Assembly (NCBI GenBank): GCA_902783785.1 | Contig: CACZSH010000036.1 | Coordinates: forward strand, 1 to 32,649 | Direction: 5' to 3' | Origin: an uncultured bacterium | Lineage (GTDB): Bacteria; Cyanobacteriota; Vampirovibrionia; Gastranaerophilales; Gastranaerophilaceae | DNA length: 32,649 bases | Shown: positions 1 through 6,794 of the stretch, piece after piece | Layout of the letters: each line of letters starts with the position of its first letter | Numbering within the stretch: position 1 is the first letter of the stretch | Notes under the pieces: generated by a model | What the model saw: only the letters and a program-made list of their open reading frames with translations | What the model was told of the DNA's origin: nothing | The model's database searches: none | Made by a program: the position numbers and the translations under genes

Positions 1-558
1 AAGCATCTTTACTAATGGCCCAAATGTGTCAGGCACTAAAATTCTTCTATATACTCCTGACAATAATGATTGAACATTTGGTGATTTGTCTTCGTTAAAT
101 TTAGAAAATGTTCCATAGTACATTTTATCTACACCTTTAACATTTTCTGCAGCCATTGAATTTGCTATATATAAACCTTCACAAACTTCTCCTTCATCTT
201 TTGCATTATTTAACATCTCTGTCAATGCAGGAATTGCTTTTTCTCTCGCATTTACAAATAAATCTACCTTTTCTTGGTCAAATTGACAATAAGGTTTTTC
301 TTTTGTTGCTAAAATTGGTTTTTTGAATTCTCTATCTTTTGGTAATTCAAATTTATCTTCCTTCTTATCTGCTTTTTCTACAACATTAACTTCGTTTTTT
401 ACTTCAACTTTTTCTGATTTTTTTTCAAAAACATCTGTTTCAGGTTGGTTTAAATTTACTTTTGAAATCGGTGCTATCGGATTTTGAACAGCACTTTTAA
501 ACGCAAATTTTTGAAGAGGTTTTACACTCATAAAATTGTTGATTGAATTAATTTTCAT
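1..558 (-). CDS. Helical-repeat protein of unknown function, cut by the left edge of the window
   Basis: The frame is open from the ATG at 558 to base 1, giving 186 residues with no stop inside the window, so the C terminus is missing. The start is supported by a purine-rich ribosome binding site (AAGGGAAAAGGAA) just upstream. Residues 1-75 look like a low-complexity, charged leader with no hydrophobic signal peptide. It contains TDVFEKKS at 41-48. From about residue 85 the protein aligns by eye with the upstream neighbour at 588-1100: both share AIP.L..., YIA..MA, SKFNEDKSPNVQ, LSG.YR and FGPLVK. The body is predicted to be alpha-helical, perhaps HEAT/ARM-like. It is the last visible gene of a three-gene operon and lies 29 bp behind its paralogue. 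Function is unknown. Confidence 0.8.
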   Translation of the reverse strand, partial: MKINSINNFMSVKPLQKFAFKSAVQNPIAPISKVNLNQPETDVFEKKSEKVEVKNEVNVVEKADKKEDKFELPKDREFKKPILATKEKPYCQFDQEKVDLFVNAREKAIPALTEMLNNAKDEGEVCEGLYIANSMAAENVKGVDKMYYGTFSKFNEDKSPNVQSLLSGVYRRILVPDTFGPLVKML

Positions 559-587
559 TTTGTTTTCCTTTTCCCTTTATATTTAAT

Positions 588-1100
588 CTACTCTACTTTA
601 TCTTTGTTTTTTAAACTTTTTTGAAATGCATCTCTTATGTATTCAATTACAGCTCCGCCAACTTCTTCATTAGGATCATAAGAAATATCTTTGTGCGGTT
701 GTTTGATATTATCAAACATTGTTTTTACCAATGGCCCAAAGGCGTCAGGATTTAATGTTTTTCTATAAAATCCCGATAAGAAAGTCTGAACATTCGGAGA
801 TTTATCTTCGTTGAATTTTGACATTCTAAAATACATTCTGTCCATATTCTTTGTACCAACTTCCGCCATTTGGTCTGCAATGTAAATACATTCTGTTTTT
901 TCGGCTTCGGTTTTTGCATTATCAACAAGTTTGGCCAATTTTGGGATGGCAAGTTCTTTGTTCCGAACAAATGAATCAACTTTTTCATTATCAAAAATAG
1001 CAAAAGGGCGAGTTTTTGTAGGAAGCTCACATGGTTTGTAAGCTTTTGCTGTAAACTCTTTTACTATTCTATCTGTTGTATATCTAAGCGGTTGAATCAT
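588..1100 (-). CDS. Helical protein of unknown function, paralogue of the next gene
   Basis: 170 residues with no signal peptide or membrane segment. It is the shorter paralogue of the truncated gene at 1-558. The shared block runs from about residue 45 (KVDSFVRNKELAIPKLAKLV) through SKFNEDKSPNVQ, LSGFYRK and FGPLVKTMF. It lacks the long charged leader of its partner. The start codon lies inside the end of the upstream gene (17-bp overlap), which suggests translational coupling, and AAGAAACGAA precedes the ATG as a weak Shine-Dalgarno. The predicted alpha-helical hairpins could be a protein-binding surface, but no catalytic motif is visible. Not recognised beyond a lineage-type conserved protein; function unknown. 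Confidence 0.75.
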   Translation of the reverse strand: MIQPLRYTTDRIVKEFTAKAYKPCELPTKTRPFAIFDNEKVDSFVRNKELAIPKLAKLVDNAKTEAEKTECIYIADQMAEVGTKNMDRMYFRMSKFNEDKSPNVQTFLSGFYRKTLNPDAFGPLVKTMFDNIKQPHKDISYDPNEEVGGAVIEYIRDAFQKSLKNKDKVE

Positions 1101-1830
1101 TTCGTTTCTTCTTTTTATTCCTATTTTTCTTTTTCTTTTCTTCCTTCACTTCGTCAAAACTCTTAAGCGTTTTGGCTATTTTGTTGTATATATCGTGTAA
1201 GAATGTTCTTGCTTCAAATGTCCGTTTCGATGCGTCTACGGCTTTTTCTTCTTCAGCTTTTTCAGGATTATAAATACCAAAAAGCGAGAATATTTTTTTC
1301 TTAGCATCCTTTATGCTATCGGAGACTTTTTTCGCTATTGCATTCTTTAATTCTCCGAACATAGCATTTAATTTATCCTGAATATCCGTAAATTTGTTCA
1401 TTATATTATTCGCAAATTTCATAATATTGTTAGGTATATTTTTTACAAAATTTGCGGCAGGAATTAAAACTTTGTTAAATAAAACTTGTGCAGGCTTTGC
1501 AAGAAAGCTTTGACTTTGTGCCAATTGAGATGCAATTACAGCAAGTTTTTGACTAACAGCTAACATTTGTGATTCAAATTTAGCAACAGCAAGAAGTCTG
1601 TTTTGATAAGCTTGTTCGTTTTGTTGAGCTCTTAATTTTTGAGCTCTTAGCATTGCGCCGATTGCAGCACACTCATTCCAACTCATTTCACCTGGCTTTG
1701 CACTAAAATCTGCTTTTTTAGCTCCGCCTCCCATGCCTCCTGAGCAAATAGGACAAGCACTTGGAGGTAATCCGTGAGGACACAAACCTCCTGATGGTTT
1801 ATTCGTTTGTACTGCCATTGGTGATGCCAT
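1084..1830 (-). CDS. Zinc-knuckle and coiled-coil protein of unknown function
   Basis: 248 residues. Near the N terminus (residues 17-29) there is a Cys/His cluster, CPHGLPPSACPIC, followed by a Gly run. C17, H19, C26 and C29 could bind a metal. Residues 50-120 are Ala/Gln-rich and helical (MLRAQKLRAQQ, QKLAVIASQLAQSQ). Residues 120-200 contain amphipathic helices, and the C terminus is extremely basic (EEKKKKNRNKKKKR). There is no Sec signal peptide. It is the first gene of the minus-strand operon that continues with the two helical paralogues. The purine stretch upstream of the ATG is only weakly Shine-Dalgarno-like (AAAGAAGTG). The basic tail could bind nucleic acid or an acidic surface. 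Function unknown. Confidence 0.75.
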   Translation of the reverse strand: MASPMAVQTNKPSGGLCPHGLPPSACPICSGGMGGGAKKADFSAKPGEMSWNECAAIGAMLRAQKLRAQQNEQAYQNRLLAVAKFESQMLAVSQKLAVIASQLAQSQSFLAKPAQVLFNKVLIPAANFVKNIPNNIMKFANNIMNKFTDIQDKLNAMFGELKNAIAKKVSDSIKDAKKKIFSLFGIYNPEKAEEEKAVDASKRTFEARTFLHDIYNKIAKTLKSFDEVKEEKKKKNRNKKKKRNDSTA

Positions 1831-2131
1831 TAAAACACTTCTTTAAGACTAACGATTCTACTAAGTGCCAATTTTTCGATTTTATTACAGGGTAAAATAT
1901 AACTTGGGATAGTGTATATTGCCTTACTTTGCTCGAAGATTGGCTAATTTAAGTATTCCGGCTTTTACGGCTGCGGCACAGCTGAAGATATTCACTTCAT
2001 TTCCTTATGCTCTAATATTATTTTAAACATGTTTTTTTTACAATAAGACTATTGTGTAATGTTAAAATTTCTTAAAAAATAAGCTTAACATTTCTGCCTT
2101 TATTTAGTAGATGTTGTATCATTAGCATACT
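1831..2131. other. Divergent intergenic region with a conserved-looking block open on both strands
   Basis: This 301-bp gap separates two divergent genes. Bases about 1910-2010 are visibly less AT-rich than the rest. On the minus strand a 23-codon frame starts with GTG at 1995 (AAGGA 6 nt upstream) and stops at 1924; its peptide begins (M)NIFSCAAAVKAGILK. On the plus strand a frame from TTG at 1919 runs to the TAA at 2024 (LPYFARRLANLSIPA...). Two overlapping open frames in a non-AT-rich patch could mean a tiny gene, a 5'-leader element of the 1830 gene, or a dispersed intergenic repeat. The sequence alone does not decide. Confidence 0.35.
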
Positions 2132-2941
2132 ATGGAAGATTTATATCAACACGTACCACCAACGAAATTAAGAAATAAAGATGAAAAATTTGCACCTGCA
2201 AAAACATCTGCATTTTGGCTTTTTGTTGCAGATTATGTATTTTTTCATATGATGGAAAACAGATTTTTTGCGTTTAGATACAAAAATGCAGATAAAGTAT
2301 TCCATAGAGATACTTCTGTTCCGACAATACTTTTTGCACCACATACAAACTGGTGGGATGGTCTTGTGGGATATAATATTTGCAGAAGAATTTTTAAAAA
2401 AGAAATAAGAATTATGGTTGAAGAACTAAACCGTTTTCCTCTATTGAGAAGATGCGGAGCTTTTTCTGTCAACAAAAAATCACCGCAAGCATCTATGGAA
2501 GCTTTAAAATTTGCTGTTCAAGAAATCGGTGATTTGAATAACTTTTTATATATATTTCCTCAAGGTATTATTATGCCTCCAAATTACAGACCAATTGAGT
2601 TTCAAACAGGTTTAACGTATATTGCCCAAAACGCTGTAAAAAAATATGGTAAAGTTAATTTGATACCTGTTGCTGTTAATTATGCATTTTTGAGAGCAAA
2701 TAAACCTGAAGTTCTAGTAGATTTTCAGGATATTATTACTTTAGAAGATTCAAAAGTTGATAGAAAAGAGTATACAAAATACTTAGCAGATGTACTTACA
2801 AAAGGTTGCGATAAACAGCTGGAAGAACTTTCAAAAGGTGAATTGGAAGCTTATGACACACTTTACCAAACACCTTTACAATGGTATAGAAAAATTGAAC
2901 AAAGACTTAAAAAGTTAGAAATTCCAGGTTCAGGTGTTTAA
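2132..2941 (+). CDS. PlsC-like lysophospholipid/glycerol acyltransferase family protein
   Basis: 269 residues. Acyltransferases of this family move an acyl chain to a lipid or polar acceptor at the membrane. Motif I, H-x4-D, is intact (H71-TNWW-D76), and motif III appears as FPQG at 142-145 in place of the usual FPEG. This is a substitution known in some lineages of the family, so the exact acceptor is uncertain. The hydrophobic stretch at 27-40 may anchor it to the membrane. The C terminus (200-269) is helical and charged. There is no Shine-Dalgarno; TATCAT lies 9 nt before the ATG, which suggests a very short or absent leader. It converges on the TPR gene with 18 bp between the stops. A phospholipid, glycolipid or pigment substrate is possible. 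Confidence 0.75.
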   Translation: MEDLYQHVPPTKLRNKDEKFAPAKTSAFWLFVADYVFFHMMENRFFAFRYKNADKVFHRDTSVPTILFAPHTNWWDGLVGYNICRRIFKKEIRIMVEELNRFPLLRRCGAFSVNKKSPQASMEALKFAVQEIGDLNNFLYIFPQGIIMPPNYRPIEFQTGLTYIAQNAVKKYGKVNLIPVAVNYAFLRANKPEVLVDFQDIITLEDSKVDRKEYTKYLADVLTKGCDKQLEELSKGELEAYDTLYQTPLQWYRKIEQRLKKLEIPGSGV

Positions 2942-2959
2942 TAAAAAAAAATATAATAA

Positions 2960-4561
2960 TTAAGACTCAAACAAACTATTAATTTTATTAGTTATATCTT
3001 GAGGATCTATTTCATTAGTAACCTTGTTTATATCTTGTGCAATTTGATACAACTTAGCAGCCTCAATCTTGTCGCCAATAACTGTAATAGCTCTAGCAAG
3101 ATTAAAGTGAGCTAATGCGTAATTTGGATTACACTCAATTGACTTTTTAAATAACTCAATAGATTCAGGAACTCGACCTAAATCATCAAGATAAATTACA
3201 CCTAAATTGTTATAAGCTATATCATAATTAGGATCATTTTCAATTGCCAAGTTATATTCTTTGATAGCCTCATCCGTATCACCTTTACCCCAATGCAAGA
3301 AACCTAAATTACAATGAATTTTTGCGTTTGTTGGGTCTAAATCTAATGCACTTCTATAAACAGTTAAAGCATTTTCATAATCTTCTTTATCATAAAAAGC
3401 TGAACCTAAATTTATATAAATATCAATGTCTTCCGGAGTTAATAAATAAGCACTTTGATAAGCACTAATAGCAGCATCTAAATCTTTTTTGTTTTCTTGG
3501 TAAACAAAACCTAATGTCTGAGTTATAACAGAAGTCCAAACTCTATTGGGATTTAGCGTAATTGCAGATTGATAATGAGAAATAGCTTCTTTCACCTCAC
3601 CTTTAACATAATACAAATTAGCTAAATTTGAGTGAAATTCAGGCATTGTCGGCAATATAGTAATTAATTTTTGATAAGTTTCTATTGCACTATCATAATC
3701 GCCTTGCTCTTCATAAGCTTGACAAAGATGACGATATGCAGGAATATTTAAGCTATCTATCCAAATTGCCATTTTATATTCAGTGATAGCATTATCATAT
3801 TGACCTATTGTTCTATATATATCACCTAAAAGACAATACAACGGTGTAAAACCGGGAGCTTTCTCAATAGCATCTATGTATATATCAATAGCCTGATCCA
3901 AACCTTTTGTTTGAACCATATAATATCCTTTTACCAAAACAGGTAAAAATTTCAAATATGACAAAGATTTTAATAAATTTTTAATGGCAAAATGATCAAA
4001 CGGTAAAGTTATAAACGCCATAAAATATTCCCATTTCGAAGCCCACCAACGTAATGGATTTCTGTGAGCAGATATTTTATAAATATTATGCAAAAGACTA
4101 TGAGCCGAAGAACTTGTTAAAGGTGCATATTTTATCGCTTTCTTTGCATTAAATACCGCTTCTAAAAATCTTGCTTTCTTCGTATATGTTTCCGCCAATA
4201 AATAGTAAGCTTTTCCCAAATTAGGATTCTGACTTATTGCTGTATTTAGATAATTTATAGCCTTATCCAAATCTCCCTTAAAATATTGCGCTTGACCTAT
4301 TTTAAAATAAATTTCAGAAGAATTTATATAAGTTTCTAAAGCTCTTTGATATTCAGTAATAGCTTCATCTATGTATTGATACGTATTAGAAATATCCAAG
4401 TGCCATTCTAAATACAAATCACCTAATTTAATATGCAAATCAGCATTAGTAGGTTCGGATTGCAACTTCAACTGACATTGTTCAATTTCTTGTTGAACTT
4501 TGCTCTTTTTGCTTTTTCCGCTAATTTGTCTGTCTAAATTTTCTAATGTATGTTTTTTCAT
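2960..4561 (-). CDS. TPR-repeat protein
   Basis: 533 residues made almost entirely of tetratricopeptide repeats. Residues 30-160 and 205-525 hold roughly a dozen 34-residue units with the A.....A.......P signature (for example A.LYY.KGE..EAI.HYQ.A, then NLG..Y). A non-TPR linker with aromatic and hydrophobic residues lies at about 165-205 (LRWWASKWEYFMAF). There is no signal peptide. Such solenoids are protein-binding scaffolds. It starts 3 bp after the PilZ gene and is surely co-transcribed with it, so it may be the partner of a cyclic-di-GMP effector. The specific role is unknown. Confidence 0.85.
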   Translation of the reverse strand: MKKHTLENLDRQISGKSKKSKVQQEIEQCQLKLQSEPTNADLHIKLGDLYLEWHLDISNTYQYIDEAITEYQRALETYINSSEIYFKIGQAQYFKGDLDKAINYLNTAISQNPNLGKAYYLLAETYTKKARFLEAVFNAKKAIKYAPLTSSSAHSLLHNIYKISAHRNPLRWWASKWEYFMAFITLPFDHFAIKNLLKSLSYLKFLPVLVKGYYMVQTKGLDQAIDIYIDAIEKAPGFTPLYCLLGDIYRTIGQYDNAITEYKMAIWIDSLNIPAYRHLCQAYEEQGDYDSAIETYQKLITILPTMPEFHSNLANLYYVKGEVKEAISHYQSAITLNPNRVWTSVITQTLGFVYQENKKDLDAAISAYQSAYLLTPEDIDIYINLGSAFYDKEDYENALTVYRSALDLDPTNAKIHCNLGFLHWGKGDTDEAIKEYNLAIENDPNYDIAYNNLGVIYLDDLGRVPESIELFKKSIECNPNYALAHFNLARAITVIGDKIEAAKLYQIAQDINKVTNEIDPQDITNKINSLFES

Positions 4562-4564
4562 TTG

Positions 4565-5257
4565 CTAATCCGATTTTCTATTAAGAATACCTTCTATTTT
4601 AAAACATGTTTTAACAATTTTGTCTTTATCATCGTCAGAAATTTTAGTAAACTTAATACAATATTGATTTTCAGGCAAATCGTTATTTTCTATAACTACG
4701 CCTTGTGCAATTATTATATCATCAAAAAGATTAATTTTAAAAGTAATCGTTTTTTGATAAGGTATTTTAACCTTTGACACAATCTTTAAACCGCCTCCAC
4801 CAATATCAATTGTTTCTGCTTCAATAGTATTAGTTTCAAATTCACAAGATAATGGTGCAGCAAACTCAACCATATCTTCGCTTTTAAAATTTTGCAAAGG
4901 TTTCGCACTAATTAATTCATCATACTCACAATCTACAATCGTCTCTATTGGAACCCTTGTATGAACTCGTCTTTGTAAAATACTGGCAAATTCTTCATTA
5001 TACTCTATTGTAAAAGAATCATCAACAGGAGAATTTAAAATAACTGACGTATATAATAAAACACCTAAACGAGTATAAATCTTTGTATTAATTTCTTCAC
5101 CTTCTTGAAGATAATCAAGATTTTCTTCCCAATCTTGAGGTTGAGTTAGAATAAGCCTATCCGGATAAACCTCTTTAATATAAGAAGAAATAGCTTTTGC
5201 TCCATTAGGTGTATTTAATAAAATACTTATTTGCTGATTTACTTGAACGTTTGCCAT
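4565..5257 (-). CDS. PilZ-domain protein, probable cyclic-di-GMP receptor
   Basis: 230 residues. The N-terminal 90 residues form a beta-rich YcgR-like leader domain. The PilZ domain spans about 95-220. It has the arginine motif QRRVHTRVP (R96, R97, R101) and then DIGGGG at 151-156 in the position of the (D/N)xSxxG motif. The canonical Ser is Gly here, so nucleotide binding is likely but not certain. There is no flagellar or pilus gene in the window to name the target. It heads a two-gene operon with the TPR protein 3 bp downstream. The region between its start and the prfB start (57 bp) must carry both divergent promoters. Confidence 0.8.
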   Translation of the reverse strand: MANVQVNQQISILLNTPNGAKAISSYIKEVYPDRLILTQPQDWEENLDYLQEGEEINTKIYTRLGVLLYTSVILNSPVDDSFTIEYNEEFASILQRRVHTRVPIETIVDCEYDELISAKPLQNFKSEDMVEFAAPLSCEFETNTIEAETIDIGGGGLKIVSKVKIPYQKTITFKINLFDDIIIAQGVVIENNDLPENQYCIKFTKISDDDKDKIVKTCFKIEGILNRKSD

Positions 5258-5302
5258 AAGTTTATTTTAAATAATATGAGTAAAAAAAGCAACTTTTTAT
5301 AG

Positions 5303-5314
5303 TATAATTTTTGT
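5303..5314 (+). promoter_or_regulatory. -10 box directly before the prfB start
   Basis: A perfect TATAAT at 5303-5308 ends 6 nt before the prfB ATG at 5315. There is no Shine-Dalgarno between them and no clear -35 box. With normal promoter geometry the transcript would begin at or within a base or two of the ATG, so prfB is probably leaderless. The same arrangement, down to AGTATAATT and a 6-nt gap, precedes ribF. Confidence 0.6.
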
Positions 5315-6383
5315 ATGGAAATAAATATTATAAAAAATAAAATAAGTAAACTTAAGGAGTGTCTTTGACACGGAAAAACTTACACAAGACTTAAAAGAGA
5401 TTGAAAACAAACTCCAAAGTCCTGAATGCTGGTCAAATCAGACACTTGCAAACGAACTTGGACAAAATTCAAAAGAAATAAAAGAAACTCTTACAAACTT
5501 TACCCGATGGGAAAGTTTAGTTTCAGATGCAGAAATAGCCCAGGAATTAGAAGATGAGGAATTAATAAAAGAATCTGAAGAAAAACTAACTCAGTGCGAA
5601 AAAGAAATTGAAAGTTTTGAAATAAAACTCATGTTAAGCGGAGAATATGACGAAGCAAATGCCATTTTGACAATAAACGCAGGAGCAGGAGGAACTGATG
5701 CTCAGGATTGGGCAAATATGTTGCTAAGAATGTACACACGCTGGGGAGAAATAAAAGGTTATAAAACAGAATTATTGGATAAATCTGATGGCGAAGAAGC
5801 CGGAATAAAATCCGCAACAATAAAATTAACCGGAAAATATGCCTACGGATATGCAAAAGCAGAAAAAGGCGTACACAGATTAGTAAGATTATCACCTTTC
5901 AATTCAAGCAATAAAAGACAAACAAGTTTTGCTTCTCTTGAAGTTTCGCCAATAATTCCCGACTTTGAAAAGAAAATAATAATACCTCCAGAAGACCTTG
6001 AAATAGATACAATGCGTTCAGGCGGAGCAGGAGGACAAAATGTTAACAAAGTAGAAACAGCTGTTAGAATAGTCCATAAACCAACAGGAATAGTGGTTCG
6101 TTGTCAGCAAGAACGTTCTCAATTACAAAATAAAGAAAACGCCATGCAAATACTTGCATCAAAATTACTTGAAATAAAACAACAAGAACACGAAAAAAAA
6201 TTGGCAGAATTAAAAGGTGAAGTTTTTGACATAAATTTTGGCTCACAAATTCGTTCTTATGTCTTTCATCCATACAAAATGGTAAAAGATCATCGAACAA
6301 ATTTTGAAACAAGTGATGTAGACAGTGTTATGAATGGTAATATTGATAGCTTTATAGAAAGTTTTCTTAAAGCTAAGCAATAA
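5315..6383 (+). CDS. prfB: Peptide chain release factor 2, expressed by programmed +1 frameshift
   Basis: RF2 recognises UGA and UAA stop codons and triggers peptide release in the ribosome. Translation starts at 5315 and reads 17 codons to CTT TGA (5363-5368). A Shine-Dalgarno-like AAGGAG lies 3 nt before the slippery CTT, and the next base is C: this is the classical autoregulatory site. After the +1 shift reading resumes with GAC at 5367 and continues to the TAA at 6381-6383, for about 355 residues, close to the usual RF2 length. The codon-recognition loop SPF is present in [11 protein letters not shown], and the catalytic GGQ lies at 6030-6038. The frame change is regulatory, not damage. 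An internal ATG at 5631 would give only a truncated product. Confidence 0.96.
5351..5369 (+). promoter_or_regulatory. Programmed +1 frameshift site of prfB
   Basis: CTTAAGGAG TGT CTT TGA C. The in-frame UGA at 5366-5368 is preceded by the slippery CUU codon, with an internal Shine-Dalgarno (AAGGAG, 5354-5359) 3 nt before it. This matches the well-studied RF2 autoregulation signal: low RF2 slows UGA decoding and favours the shift. The internal motif differs slightly from the common AGGGGG form. Confidence 0.93.
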
Positions 6384-6453
6384 TATAAACACATGAAATT
6401 TTATTTAGCAAAAATTTTAAGTGTATTAAATACCAATTTATATATATAAAGAC

Positions 6454-6480
6454 AAAAAAAAAACTCTCTTTCGAGAGTCT
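6454..6480 (-). terminator. Intrinsic terminator of the candidate small RNA (and of metH read-through)
   Basis: On the minus strand ACTCTC-GAAA-GAGAGT (6478-6463) has a 6-bp stem closed by a GNRA loop and is followed by about ten T (6463-6454). On the plus strand the trailing sequence is only moderately T-rich (CTACTTCTTTT), so use by prfB is possible but weaker. Confidence 0.85.
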
Positions 6481-6588
6481 ACTTCTTTTATATGTCCTAA
6501 TTTTTATTTAGTGTTATGTGTTATATGTTTAGGAGTTTATATGAGAGTAAATGTATTAGTGTTTTAACAACACTTTTAAAATCCACTC
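6454..6588 (-). ncRNA. Candidate small regulatory RNA of about 130 nt, Yfr1-like in layout
   Basis: A strong promoter and an intrinsic terminator define a transcript of about 130-135 nt with no plausible ORF. Read 5' to 3' on the minus strand it begins near 6586-6588. The 5' part can fold with AGAGT (6589-6585) pairing ACTCT (6548-6544), enclosing a hairpin AGTGTT-loop-AACACT (6574-6558). A mostly single-stranded middle follows, with the anti-Shine-Dalgarno stretch TCATATAAACTCCTA (6544-6530) and an ACA-rich run. A 6-bp stem TCCTAA/TTAGGA (6534-6529 with 6500-6495) may partly hide the CUCCU. The RNA ends with the GAAA-capped terminator hairpin. Cyanobacterial Yfr1 also places a CUCCU motif between a hairpin and its terminator, but it is about half this length, so homology is only a guess. 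Confidence 0.6.
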
Positions 6589-6592
6589 TTAT

Positions 6593-6621
6593 ATATTACT
6601 CTTAATATTTTTCTAAGTCAA
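6593..6621 (-). promoter_or_regulatory. Strong sigma-70-type promoter for the candidate small RNA
   Basis: On the minus strand TTGACT (6621-6616) and TAATAT (6598-6593) are separated by exactly 17 bp. The predicted start is about 6586-6588. It points away from metH into a gene-free stretch that ends at a terminator 130 nt on, which is why it is assigned to an RNA. Confidence 0.7.
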
Positions 6622-6794
6622 CAATTTGTTTTTATTATTTTTTGCAATTTTCCAAAACGCAATAATAGTGTCAAAAACACACTTTACAAAAGTTAACATT
6701 CTTTTTCTTAGGGCTTTATTTCGTTAAAAATTAAGAAATTAACATTCATTCAAAATATTCTTATAGAATATTAAAGTTTAAATCAGAATTCAGG

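Larger units (their letters stand above)
6384..6794. other. 411-bp intergenic region between convergent prfB and metH, holding a candidate small RNA
   Basis: No protein gene is supported here. The region contains a weak AT-rich inverted repeat just after metH (6754-6772, 8-bp arms, 3-nt loop), a complete minus-strand promoter (6593-6621), and a strong minus-strand terminator (6454-6478). The last two bracket the candidate small RNA listed separately. The first 70 bp after prfB are plain AT-rich sequence. Confidence 0.7.

Noticed and set aside
5631-6383. A 250-codon RF2 fragment starting at an internal ATG, or prfB as a broken gene
   Set aside because: The upstream part is intact and joins through the classical programmed frameshift, so the gene is functional from 5315.
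6541-6567. Eight-codon plus-strand frame with AGGAG before ATG inside the candidate sRNA locus
   Set aside because: Too short to support, and no plus-strand promoter is seen. The AGGAG is better explained as the complement of the sRNA CUCCU region.
6454-6588. 6S RNA identity for the small RNA
   Set aside because: It lacks the long near-complete rod with a central bubble, and is too short.
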